Below are positions 52,753 to 63,222 of a DNA stretch of 64,000 nucleotides, piece by piece; within the stretch, counting starts at the first letter, position 1, and each line of letters begins with the position of its first letter. Made by a program: the position numbers and the translations under genes. Under the pieces are notes generated by a model that saw only the letters and a list, made by a program, of their open reading frames with translations, was not told the origin of the DNA and ran no database searches. Origin of the DNA: Cordia subcordata (lineage: Eukaryota; Streptophyta; Magnoliopsida; Boraginales; Cordiaceae). The stretch is taken from positions 1,240,001 to 1,304,000 of the forward strand of contig JAPTOF010000032.1 of NCBI GenBank assembly GCA_028554755.1. The letters run 5' to 3'.

Positions 52753-55700
52753 ATTTTTGCTCTTGGAATATTAGGGGTCTCAATTCCCCTAATAGACAAA
52801 AAGAAGTTAAGTTGCTGATCACAAAACACCACTTGGATTTCTTTTGCCTTTTGGAGAATAAAGTCGTGGGAAATGATAGCATCAACCATATTAGTTCCAG
52901 TTTTGACAATCTTGGCTTTGAAAATTATTTGGATGATATGATCAAAGGGAGAATTTGGCTGTTTTGGAGGAAGAACATCCAAGCTACTTTCATTGATTCT
53001 TGTGAACAAGGCATTCTCTTCAATTTTGATGACCATCTTCACAAGTCTATCTTTGTTGCCTTTGTCTATGGAAGTAATGAAGCCTCTAAAAGAAGCATTA
53101 TTTGGAGCAAGCTTGAACTTTGGTGCTCTTGGTGTTTAAATAGTAACTTTTGCATTATGGGTGATTTCAATGAAGTCTTGCAAAGTGGAGACAAATCTAG
53201 CACATCAGCCATTCCAAGAAGTGCTAAAGACTTTATTAGATTGGTGGCTAAAGCAAACTTGCAAGAAGCTAAAACTCATGGCCCCACTTCACTTGGACAA
53301 ATAAGGGTAATGAATTAAACTTCTTGGCAAGCAAAATTGATAGGGCATTGGTGAACGCAAATTGGATTCAAAACTATCAACATTCTCTCCTTTTGGTGGA
53401 TAATCCGGGCATATCCGACCATTGCCCTCTTATCATGCACTCTTGTAAGTCTTGGGAATCTTCTCCTAAACCTTTTAAATTCTACAATGCATGGACTTCT
53501 CATTCGGATTTCTTGAAATTTGTGGATGAACATTGGAGTACACGGGTTTTTGGTACCCCAATGTTCAAGCTCTTTCAAAAGCAAAAACTTCTCAAGAAAG
53601 CCCTCAAATTGTTTGATAAAAGACATTTTGCTTGTATTTCGAACACCATCAAGGAGCTTGGGAGGAGCTAAGTGCTGTCCAAAATGTCCTCTACAATGGT
53701 GAACACAACAACTATATTTTGGACAAGGAAAGAAGTATTTTGACCAAATTGGAAGATCTTGAAACCTCCTATAAATCCATGCTCATACAAAAGTCCAGAC
53801 TTGATTGGATCAAAGAAGGTGATACAAACTCAAAATTTTTCCACAATATGGTTCGGCAACGCAGGTACAAAAACTCCATCAAAGCACTCAAGAATGAGAA
53901 TGGGCAATTTCTTTTAGAGGATTTTGAAGTGAAAGAGGAAGTCATTGGTTACTTTAAAAATCTCCTCGGCACAAGATCCTCCTCTCATGTTCATGTGGAT
54001 TTTCTTAAGGAGATCATTGGAAGACATATCGATGATGAATTTGCTACCAGCACTATTGCACCTATCACAAGAGAGGAAATCAAATCCATACTCTTCTCCC
54101 TAAATCCCAACAAAAGCCGGGGTCCCGATGGCTACACTTCCCAATTCTATAAGGTTGCTTGGGAGATTGTTGGAGAAGATGTTATTAGTGCAATAAGTTC
54201 TTTCTTTGATTCTTGCAAGCTTCTCAAGGAGGTAAACTCTACCATCATTACTCTTGTGCCTAAAGTTTCCAAACCTTCCATGGTCAAAGATTTCAGACCC
54301 ATCTCTTGCTGCAACACAATCTATAAATGCATATCCAAGATCATTGCAAATAGACTTAAACATTGCTTGCCACAAATCATTTCATGGAACCAATCAGCAT
54401 TCATAAAAAATAAACTTATCCATGAAAACATTCTTATTGCTCATGATAGTTTGAGAGGTTACTCAAGGAGGCATATTTCACCAAGGTGCTCCATCAAAGT
54501 TGATATCATGAAAGCTTTTGATTCACTTAATTGGAACTTCATCGAGTCCACTCTCCTTGCTTTTGGCTTCCCAAGAAAATTTGTTGACTGGATTATGGTT
54601 TGCGTTACTACCCCAAGCTTCTCAATTGCTATTAATGGTGGGTTGGAAGGCTTCTTCTTTGGTGCAAATGGTATTAGACAAGGTGACCCCATCTCTCCAT
54701 ATATTTTTGTTCTTTGCATGGAGGTTCTTTCTTGTCTTCTAAATGGGCTGGACAGCAAGCTTGGCTTTCATTTTCATCCAAAATGTGGGTGCCTAAAGCT
54801 TAATCATCTTTGTTTTGCAGATGATCTTTTATCTTTTGCAAAGGGAACTTAAGATCCATTGAATGCATTATGGGTACATTGGAAACTTTCTCAAGTCTTT
54901 CTGGGCTGAAAATCAATAACTCAAAAAGTGTGATCTTCTTTGGTGGGGTAAGCAATGATACTAAACTCGCTATCTTGGAGTGGGTTGGGTTTAAAGAAGG
55001 TGAGCTACCAACACGTTACTTGGGCATCCCCCTTGTCTCAAGAAAGCTTAGAAAAGCTTATTGCCTACCTCTTTTTGAGAAAATTTCAGCTAGAATTGAT
55101 ACTTGGTGCAATAATTGGCTCTCTTTTGCGGGAAGACTTGTCTTGATCAAATCCCCTCTCATCCAAATTTGTGCTTTTTGGGCAAGTGCCACCCTCCTTC
55201 CCAAAAGTGTTGTGTCATCCATTGAATCAAAATTCAAGGCATTTTTATGGAGAGGAACTGGTCCTAAAGTAGCTTGGAGGGATCTTTGCCTCCCATTTCA
55301 TGAAAGTGGACTTGGGATTCGTAAAATTGATGAAATCAACAAAGTTTGCTTGCTGAAATCTTTTTGGAGGATGTATGCTGAAAAGAGCACACTTTGGAGC
55401 CAATGGATTCACTCAAATTATATCAAAACTCCTCAATTTGGACCATGCAAGCCCCAAGGATGCTAGTTGGATTATTAAGGCACTCTGAATTGCCGAGTTG
55501 AGGCAAAGAAATTCATTAAACATAACATTGGCAATGGAGCTAACACACTCTTTTGGATTGATAATTGGCATAAGGAGGGCTCCTTTGGAATTTTGGAGCA
55601 ATACACTCCCAAACCCGCCTCCTTGCAAAGGTTAGTGATCTCTTCACAAATGGTAGATGGAATTGGCCAATTCACCTCTCTCATATTGACAGCCCTAGCT

Positions 55701-56332
55701 TTGTTATTAATGACACTAGCTTGGATAAGATTGGCTGGAATCTCTCACCTAATGAGGAGTTCACCTTCAAGCACACTTGGGAGCACATTAGAAGGAAGGA
55801 GACAATTTTGAGGGCCATAACATTATTTGGCACAAAAGCATAGTCCAAGACATAGTTTCATCGTTTGGCTTATGCGTTCCTTGATCGTCTCAATACAAAA
55901 TTCAGATTGCTACATTGGGGATTTAACATCAATCCCACATGCATCTTCTGCTTTATGGGTTGTGAAACGAGAGACCATCTCTTCTTTGAATGTTGCTTTA
56001 CTAGGAGAATTTGGAGAAAAGGCCTTTGCATCTCTCTTGTCCCAGAGAATTTGATTTCTTGGAACGAAATCATTAATTATATCACTCCTTTTGCACATGA
56101 AAAGCACTTGAAGGCTACCATCATCAAGCACCTTTTTGGAGCAACCATCTATCATATTTGGAAGGAAAGGAATCAGCGTCTCTTCCAAAATGAAGCCAAG
56201 ACCGAGGAGTACATTTTTAATACTATTTTTAATGAAGTTAGAGTTAAACTTTCTTGCTGTAGAAAATTTACTTCCTCTCCCTTGAACATTTCGCTTTGTA
56301 AATTGTGGAGGCTCAATGAGATTATTTCTTAG
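52749..56332 (+). pseudogene. E21 ORF2: endonuclease-RT-zf-RVT polyprotein
   Basis: Opens MNFCSWNIRGLNSPNRQKE with LLENKV, IMGDFNEVLQSGDKSS and ISDHCPLIMHSCK. The RT frame 53632-54852 is open for 406 codons with NPNKSRGPDGYTSQFYK (P to R in the SPGPD block), FRPISCCNTIYKCISKI, KVDIMKAFDSLNW and RQGDPISPY. FADD is at 54814-54825. The thumb (54870-55466) and zf-RVT (C-I-F-C-F-M-G-C-E-T-R-D-H-L-F-F-E-C-C near 55940-55995) follow, ending LCKLWRLNEIIS at 56332. Frame breaks at about 53285, 53640 and 54850, plus a dense cluster of short deletions at 55430-55870 that looks unlike normal decay. Confidence 0.88.
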
Positions 56333-56429
56333 TGCCTCCTCCTTTCCCCCACTCTTTTATATGTACTTGTGCATTCTTTTTGATTTGTGAAATTCAATTA
56401 CTTTCTTGCTCCGCAAAAAAAAAAAAAAA

Positions 56430-57298
56430 TGAAGCTTCTTAAAGAGGTAAATTCTATAATTATTGCACTGGTGCCTAAGGTCCCAAATCCTTCCATGGTC
56501 AAAGATTTTAGGCCTATCTCATGTTGCAACACCATCTATAAATGCATGTCAAAGATTATTGCAAATAGGCTTAAAATTTGTTTGCCTCACATCATTTCTT
56601 GGAACCAATCATCATTCATCAAGAATAGGCTCATACAAGAAAATATTCTTAGTGCACATGATGTTATGAGAGGCTATACTAGAAGTCATATCTCCCCAAG
56701 ATGCTCCCTTAAAGTTGACATTATGAAGGCATTTGACTCTTTATAAATTGGGGATTCATTGAGTGCACTCTCCTTGCTATTGGTTTTTCCACAATTATTT
56801 GTTGAATGGATTATGGAGGCTTGGAAGGTTATTTTTATGGAGCAAATGGAATCAGACAAGGAGATCCCATTTCTCCTTACCTTTTTGTCATGTGCATGGA
56901 GGTTCTCTCTTGTATGCTTAACAAATTAAATGAGCACCTGGGCTTCCATTTTCATCCAAAATGTACTCATTTGAAGCTTAACCACCTTTGTTTCGTGGAT
57001 GATCTTTTTATCTTTTACAAGGGAAACTTAAGCTCTATTGAATGCATCATGGAGACCTTGAAGAAACTTTCCTCCTTCTCCGGGCTAGATATCAACAAAT
57101 CAAAGAGTGCCATTTTCTTTGGTGGGGTTTCAATTCATGACAAAAGGACTATCTTGGATAGAGTTGGTTTTCAAGAAGGTGAGCGTCCTATTCGCTATTT
57201 GGGTATCCTACTTGTTTCTAGAAAGCTTAGAAAGGCCGATTGTTTTCCTCTTTTGGAAAGAATCAACACTAAGCTTGAAAATTGGTGCAACACTTGGC
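56430..57298 (+). pseudogene. E22: LINE RT fragment
   Basis: Plus-strand RT from K-L-L-K-E-V-N-S through FRPISCCNTIYKCMSKI, KVDIMKAFDSL and GGLEGYF. RQGDPISPY and the active-site box F-V-D-D (56992-57003, FADD with A to V) follow, then SGLDINKSKSAIFFGG, RPIRYLGILLVSRKL and N-W-C-N-T-W. Bases around 56745-56806 carry a stop, a frameshift and a deletion of the first part of the C-I-T-T-P-S-F-S block. It starts directly at the E21 poly(A) and ends at the T-run of E23, so both cut it. Its continuation is not in the window. Confidence 0.83.
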
Positions 57299-57360
57299 TT
57301 TTTTTTGCAGATTAAGAAAGTTTTTATTAGCGCAAAAATTCAGTACAAAACCATCCAAAA

Positions 57361-57408
57361 CCCTCAAACCAAATGATACAACATTACAAAGCAAGTCAAG
57401 TTTGAGGG
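57361..57408 (-). other. 3' UTR hairpin of half-LINE E23
   Basis: The arms CCCTCAAAC (57361-57369) and GTTTGAGGG (57400-57408) are perfect 9-base reverse complements. A further G-U pair in the RNA extends the stem. The loop contains ATGTTGTAT on the sense strand. Where E3, E6 and E25 have a G-C pair (CAAGC/GCTTG), E23 has A-T (CAAAC/GTTTG). Confidence 0.8.
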
Positions 57409-57484
57409 TATGTAAATCAAAACAAAAGGGAAAATCCCAAAAATTAAAAACAACAAAAGAAAGAACCAATCAAATCTCAAATCA

Positions 57485-59271
57485 TCAAATGGGAGTGGGA
57501 TCTTCAAGTCTGGTCCGAGAGCCTTCAAGTGTGTTCTCAACATTCCCTTCCCATTTATCTTGCTCAACACTCAAATTTTCTTCTTTAAATTGCTCTTCAC
57601 TTTGATCTTCATGTTGTTGGGCGTCCAAATCAGCAACATTTGCTTCATTTTCTTGGTTCATGACATTTTCTTCATCTCTCTTTATCAATTCTTCCTCTTC
57701 TTTTAATGTGCCTTCCTTTGCATTAAGGACTGCAAAGCGATTATTATCCAAAGTTTCTTCAACAATAGGGGCTGAATTCTTTGCCAAACATGGAGATTGA
57801 ACCGAATTTACCTCCACATTGGAGAATGGGGTAGGATTAAAATTCTCCACTTTCTTCCACAGTCTCTTATTCTTTGCCATTTTCCAATTTTCATTCTTCT
57901 TTTCAATCACATTAGGTGCTTGCCTAGGAGCATTTTTTGGGGGACCATTTGGACACATAGAAAGGGAATGTCCAACAATCTTGCAAGAAGGGCAAATAAG
58001 TGGTTTCCATGCATATTCAATATCAATTTTGGCCCAATCGCCATTTCTTAATTTCACATAGGTATGATTCAGGAGAGACTTTGAAAGATACATTTCCACA
58101 CATACTCTTGCAAAACCAACAAAGGTACGTGATTCCGTAAGCTTATCCATTTGTAATGGTATGCCAATAGTACTAGCAATGTAGCTAAGACCCTACGAGT
58201 GATAAGAGAACATGGAACATTTCTAAGCTTTACCCAAAGTGGCACTTTATCCCATCCAAAATTTATCATTTGTGCATTAGCATCCCACTTTCTTAATAAG
58301 AGAGGTCGGTGATTAACGTGCCAAAGTTGTTCCATAACTTGATTGCAAAACTCATCATTTTCAAACTTAAAAATGAAGAACCCATTCTGAGCCGATTTAA
58401 TCTCCACCTTGCCAAATTTCCTCCAATGATTATCAACCATTTTGCTAAGGAGAAAAAATGGGGGAGGCCTATCAAGGAATTGACCAATGAGGCAATGTTT
58501 CTAATGGCCATCACCCTGTTCAAAAGCATCCCTTGGTGGGGCAGCCCCTATTCTACCATTTTCAACAAGAGGCTCATGGAAATCAAGTTTAAGAGAGTTC
58601 ATGAGGTTACCAACAAGATGGTCCTTCCAATCTAGATATGATGCCCATGCTGAGTGTTGTAGAGGAGCTTGAATTGATGAGTTTGATGGCTGGGATGAAG
58701 AAAAAATATTTTGCTGAAGTTGGTCGCTAAAATTTCCTCCATTTGTGTCGAGAATACTTTGAAGAGCTTGCTGGAGGTTGATTCCAACTGGAACTTGTGG
58801 AGAATGACAAATATTAGAAAAGCGCCGTAAGTGGCAGCCACATCAAAAAGAGGAGCTGACTTGGACGAAGTGGCTGATTTGTTGACCAAGTATGTAAGAG
58901 GGGAAAATGAGAATTAAAATCTTCAGCACATGTGGGATGGTCCACATTATCAATAGCTTGTTGAGATGGAACAACAAAGTCAGGATTTAATTTCTTTGCA
59001 AAAGACACTTTTTCCATGTCAGCAGCATTGCTTCGAATTTGAGGGGGAAAATCAATTTGTGAAGATTGAATTTTTGAAGGTGGGCTGACCTGGTTAGAGA
59101 TAGGACATTGAGTTGTCGGGCAATTAGTAGCCTTGGCAGTAAAAGTACAAATTTGGGCTGAAAAGAGGCTGACCGAATGTACCTCATCTAAAGAATTATG
59201 TTTTTGCATGCTGGGTAAAGAAGAATTTTCCAGGAAACTTCCAGCTTGCAATTTTGGGTAAAATTCCACCA
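57485..59271 (-). pseudogene. E23 ORF1 (half-LINE ORF1 protein)
   Basis: From 59271 the frame is Ser-, Gln- and Phe-rich, with I-D-F-P-P-Q and H-F-P-L-L-H in place of the usual FPPL motif. The DUF4283 core (58530-58140) has I-G-L-P-H-F-F-like sequence, M-V-D-N-H-W-R-K-F-G-K-V-E-I, EQLWHVNHRPLLLRKW and VPCSLITRR. LTESRTFVGFARVCVEMYL and the intact knuckle C-P-S-C-K-I-V-G-H-S-L-S-M-C (about 57955-58000) follow. The acidic tail (many Glu) ends LEDPTPI at 57485. Frame breaks: about 58860, 58635, 58500 and 58195. Confidence 0.85.
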
Positions 59272-61970
59272 TTTTTTTTTTGCGTGAAAAGTGAATGCAC
59301 TATATTAATTACAAAAGATGTATATGAGAATCAAAAGAAGGGGAAGCTCATTCTAATATAGCCTCGATTCCCCAATTCTTACAAATGATTTTGTTGATAC
59401 AAGAAGAAGTGAAAAGCTTTCCAATTGAACATTTAATTCGAACATGGTTGAAGATGGATGAAAAGATTTGCTCTTCCGATTTTGCTCCATTGCTGAATTG
59501 TCTATTGTTCCTTTCCAGCCAAATGAAATAAATTGTTGCTCCAAAGAAATGCTTGATGAGTGTAGCTTTGAGATTGCCTTCAAGAACGTATGGAGTAAAG
59601 AAAGTGAGGATTTCATTCCATGATGTTGGTGGATCTTTTATGCATGTTAACTCCAGCCCTCTTTGCCAAATTCTTCTTGTAAAGCTACAATGGAAGAAAA
59701 GATGGTCCCTTGTTTCGCAAGCAAAGTTGCAAAATATGCAATTGGAGTTGATTTCAATACCCCAAGTGAGCATTCTGAATTTTGTTGTAAGCCTATCATG
59801 CATTGCAATCCAAGTGATAAAAGCATGCTTTGGTGTGTGGTTTTTAAACCAAACAGCATTGTGCCATTCAATCTTTCTTTTTCGCTTACGCAAGTGCTCC
59901 CAAGTATGCTTAAAAGAGAATTTTCCATCATTTGAGAGACTCCAAGAGTAAGAATCCAACCTATTTTCAACGATGGCAGCGTTTAGGATGGGGATATGCA
60001 TAAGCTGAATTGGCCAATTCAAGAGCCATTTGAGAAGATTTCTTGTACCTTTGCATGAAGTGGTGGATGGTTGAAAGTGCCATTCCAATGTTCAAGGAGT
60101 ACCATTGTCATGCCATTTATCAAGCCAAAAGTGTGTGTCTCTCCCATCTCCAAAAATATGTGAAATATGACTTCTAGTTGAAGCTCGGCAATTGAGAAGC
60201 TTCTTTAAGATCCAGCTTGAGTCATTTGGGCAGGAGATTGTCCAAATTGATTCATTCTTAATGTAGTTTGAATGAACCCATTTGCTCCAAAGAGATTCAT
60301 GAAAAGCATACATTCTCCAAAAATTTTTGTGAAGAAAGTATTGTTGATGTCTTCCAAAGATCTAATTCCCAATCCTCCTTCATCCAATGGAACACAAACA
60401 TTGCTCTATGCAATTTTTGCTCCCGTATCTCTCCAAAGAAATGCACAAAACTTTGACTCAATTTCTTTGATGATGCCCTTCGGAAGAAGAAGTGAACTTG
60501 CCCAAAATGCACAAATTTGTGTGAGTGTTGACTTAATGAGCAATACTCTTCCAGCATATGAGAGACTTTTAGTAGTCCAATGCTCAATTCTTCTATTGAT
60601 TTTCTCTAAAAGTGGCCCACAATCTCCTTTGCGAAGCTTCCTAGTTACCAATGGAACTCCAAGGTATCTAATTGGAAGTAACCCCTCTTTGAAACCAAGT
60701 TTTTCAAGGATAAACTTCTTAACCTCTTGGGATATGCCTCCAAGAAAAACATCACTTTTGTTGCAATTTACTTTAAGACCCGAGAACTCATAGAATTTTT
60801 CTAATGTCTCCATGATGCAATCAATTGACTTCAAGTTGCCTTTGCAAAAAATAAAGAGATCATCTGCAAAGCAAATATGGTTCAGCTTGAGTTTAGCACA
60901 TTTTGGGTGATAGCTGAAGTTTGGGTGATGTTCCAAACGATTAAATAAGGATGAGAGGACTTCCATGCATAAGACGAAAATATAAGGAGAGATAGGGTCA
61001 CCTTGTCTTATGCCGCTTGCTCCTTTAAAGTAACCTTCAAAGCTTCCATTGATTGAAATGGTGAAACTAGGAGTTGTGATGCAAGCCATGATCCACTTAA
61101 CAAAAGTGTCGGGAAAACCAAAAGCAAGAAGTGCAACTTTGATAAAATCCCAACTAAGTGAGTCAAAAGCCTTCATGATATCAACTTTAAGGGCACATCT
61201 TGGTGAGATATGAGTTCTAGAATATCCTTTAAAAATATCGTGCGCAACAAGAATGTTCTCATTGATAAGTCTTCCTTCAATGGATGCTGATTGGTTCCAT
61301 GAGATGATGGAGGGTAAGCAAACTTTCATCCTATTTGCAAGGATTTTAGAGATGCACTTATAAATCGTGTTGCAACAAGAAATGGGTCTGAAGTCCTTTA
61401 CCATGGATGGGTTTTGGACTTTAGGGACAAGAGCAATATAAGTGGCATTTACCTCCTTGAGCATCTTCCCGGTTTCAAAGAAGGAGCTGATGGCTTTGAG
61501 GACATCTTCTCCAATTTCATTCCATGCATTTTTGTAGAAAAGTGAGGTGTATCCATCCGGCCGTGGGCTTTTGTTGGGGTTGAGAGGAAAAAGAGTACTC
61601 ATTATCTCTTCCCGAGTGATAGGTGCAATCAATTCAGCCAAATAATCCTCCTTGATGGTTTTGCCAAGAATGCTTTTAACATCTTCAACATTAGCTTGGG
61701 TGTTTTTCGGAGTACCAATTAACTTCATGAAAAAGGAAAGAAACTCTTCCTTAATGCCCTCGTAAGAAGTAATTGTATTCCCATCTTTATCTTGGATAGC
61801 ATTGATAGTGTTTTTCCTTCTTCTCCCTTTGATAACATTGTGGAAGAAATTTGAATTTGTGTCCCCATACTTTATCCATCAAGCCTTGACTTTTGGTGTA
61901 GCATATGCCTATGAATGCTGTCAAGTTCCTCAATTTTCCCAAGAATATCTTTTTCCTTGTTGAGAGCACT
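59272..61970 (-). mobile_element. E24: minus-strand LINE (ORF2 part) in ORF1 of E23
   Basis: T-run 59272-59281, terminus CACTTTTCACGC before the A-run, zf-RVT and RT to about 61970, where plus-strand ORF1 sequence of E25 begins. The break lies in the inter-domain spacer (L-N-K-E-K-D-I-L-G-K-I-E-E-L). It matches E12 at over 95 percent by eye where both exist. No duplication was found at 61970, so the right end is probably a deletion junction and not a true 5' end. Confidence 0.83.
59348..61970 (-). pseudogene. E24 ORF2: RT and zf-RVT
   Basis: The open frame 61728-60406 (440 codons) has NPNKSPRPDGYTSLFYK (G to R), FRPISCCNTIYKCISKI and KVDIMKAFDSLSW. RQGDPISPY, FADD (60859-60870), SGLKVNCNKSDVFLGG, LPIRYLGVPLVTRKL and the thumb up to RDTGAKIA follow. 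A tryptophan codon is TAG at about 60403-60406. After that come D-E-G-G-L-G-I-R-S-L-E-D-I-N-N and the zf-RVT segment C-I-F-C-N-F-A-C-E-T-R-D-H-L-F-F-H-C near 59700-59760. The end is I-C-K-N-W-G-I-E-A-I-L-E at 59348. Other breaks: about 61870, 61730, 60300 and 60090. Confidence 0.87.
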
Positions 61971-63046
61971 TCTGATTTTAAGCTTCAAGGACATATTACA
62001 AAAATTGTCAATGGTATTAGAGAGGTTGATGACCCTCCAATCGATATCTATGAAGATGGAGAAAACTTTTTGCAACATTGCCTTGTTGGGCAATTTCTTG
62101 GTGCTCCACCTCCTTTCTTCTTGATTAGAAACATGGTTGAACATGTTTGGAGAAGTTTTGGCATAATTGAAATCTTTTCAAGGGGGAAAGGGTTATTTGT
62201 TTTCAAATTTGAGAGTGAGGAAAATTGCCAAAAGTATTGGAGCAATTGTGGCATGTTAACCATAGACCACTTCTTTTGAGAAAATGGGAGCCAAATCTTG
62301 AATTTGTTAATCTTACATGTAACAAAATACCAATTTGGGTCAAATTGAGAGATGTTCCCTTGAGCTTGTGGTCTAGAAGAGGCCTTGGTTATGTTGCATC
62401 TTTTATAGGAAATCCACTTCAAATGGATGCATTGACGGCATCAAGAAGAAATCTTGAATTTGCAAGAGTTTGTGTTGAAGTGAATTTGGAAGAAAAGCTA
62501 CTGGAGGAAATCTTTGTGAAACTAAGGGATGGCTCTAGGGCTAGAGTTGAAGTTGAATATGCTTGGAAACCTTCCAAGTGTGATCATTGCAAGATGGTGG
62601 GGCATGTTGAAGACCATTACCCATTGAAACCAAAACCCCATCCAATGCAACCTCTTGCTGCCCAAAATGCTCCCAAGCCTAATGCCAAGGAAGTTTGGAT
62701 TGAAGTTGGCAAAAAACAAGTCTCTCGGGGTCAAAATGGTTCTTTGATAAATGCAGCAAGCTCTCCAAAAAAGACATTGGAAACAAACCCACAAGTTCAA
62801 AGAGATACGCGGCCTCGTTCTCCTAGTAGGTCTCCCCCCATTCAAAATGCTTCTTGCCCGATTATGAAGATTGACAATCAATTTGAAGTTCTTGAAGATT
62901 CTATTGTCGAAAAGGATGAAGGACCAATTCTTGGAAATGATGGAGAAAATCAAGAATTCCAAGAAAAGGCTCAATTTGAAGGAGTACATGAAGGAACTGG
63001 GGCCAATGATGAATCGGAGATTTCCTTCCTCCAAATTGATTGTTGA
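61970..63046 (+). pseudogene. E25 ORF1, C-terminal two thirds
   Basis: Starts inside the frame at D-F-K-L-Q-G-H-I-T-K-I-V, then GQFLGAPPPFFLIRNMVEHVW. A frameshift near 62232 leads to LEQLWHVNHRPLLLRKW, VPLSLWSRRGLGYVASFIG and LTASRRNLEFARVCVEVNLE. The knuckle C-D-H-C-K-M-V-G-H-V-E-D-H-Y is near 62575-62625, where the last Cys is Tyr. The tail has a Ser/Pro/Arg patch and N-Q-F-E-V-L-E-D before ending FLQIDC. The open frame 62225-63046 is 273 codons without a stop. The ORF1 type matches E9, E11 and E16, not E3, E6, E8 and E23. Confidence 0.83.
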
Positions 63047-63118
63047 GACTACTTTGTTTTGTTGCTTGCTGATTTGCTTGCTTTATCATTGATGTATGCT
63101 TTGTTTTTCTTTTACTCT

Positions 63119-63166
63119 TCCTCAAGCAAAATTTGATTGTTTTTTTTTCGTATTGTAGCTTGAGGA
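63119..63166 (+). other. 3' UTR hairpin of E25
   Basis: The arms TCCTCAAGC (63119-63127) and GCTTGAGGA (63158-63166) are perfect 9-base reverse complements with a 30-base loop ending GTATTGTA. Its place between the ORF1 stop and the tail is that of the hairpins in E3, E6, E8 and E23. Confidence 0.75.
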
Positions 63167-63222
63167 TTTGTAGTTGTTGTACTCATTTTGCGATTTATAT
63201 ATTCTTACTTAATCTGCAAAAA

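Larger units (their letters stand above)
50536..56429 (+). mobile_element. E21: full-length plus-strand LINE (5.9 kb)
   Basis: Starts with ACTTTCTCTCTCTACCATG at about 50537-50555. A 5' UTR of about 170 bases, ORF1 from 50709, ORF2 52749-56332, a 3' UTR with TGTACTTGTGCA, the terminus CTTGCTCCGC and the poly(A) at 56415-56429 follow. To the right lies plus-strand RT fragment E22, to the left E20 and E17. The flanks do not match each other and no duplication is visible. It is closely related to E11 and nearly identical to E4 at the 3' end. Confidence 0.88.
57299..59271 (-). mobile_element. E23: ORF1-only half-LINE, 5' part beyond E24
   Basis: T-run at 57299-57306, terminus CTTTCTTAATCTGC, a 3' UTR of about 180 bases with a hairpin, then ORF1 from 57485 up to 59271, where the T-run of LINE E24 begins. 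The N-terminal start is not in the window. No ORF2 sequence lies between ORF1 and tail. It is most like E6. Confidence 0.87.
61968..63222 (+). mobile_element. E25: plus-strand ORF1-only element, 3' part
   Basis: ORF1 from the DUF4283 N-terminal side (61970) to the stop at 63046, then a 176-base 3' UTR with a hairpin, and the terminus CTTACTTAATCTGC with five A at 63217-63222. No ORF2 follows ORF1, and the 3' end is of half-LINE type. Its ORF1, however, belongs to the lineage seen in the autonomous LINEs. On the right it abuts minus-strand E26. The left end at about 61968 is a blunt junction with E24. Confidence 0.8.

Noticed and set aside
59272..61970. RNase H domain after the RT, as in some plant LINEs
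   Set aside because: The frames after the thumb lead directly to the zf-RVT segment and a stop. No RNase H motif series is visible in any copy.
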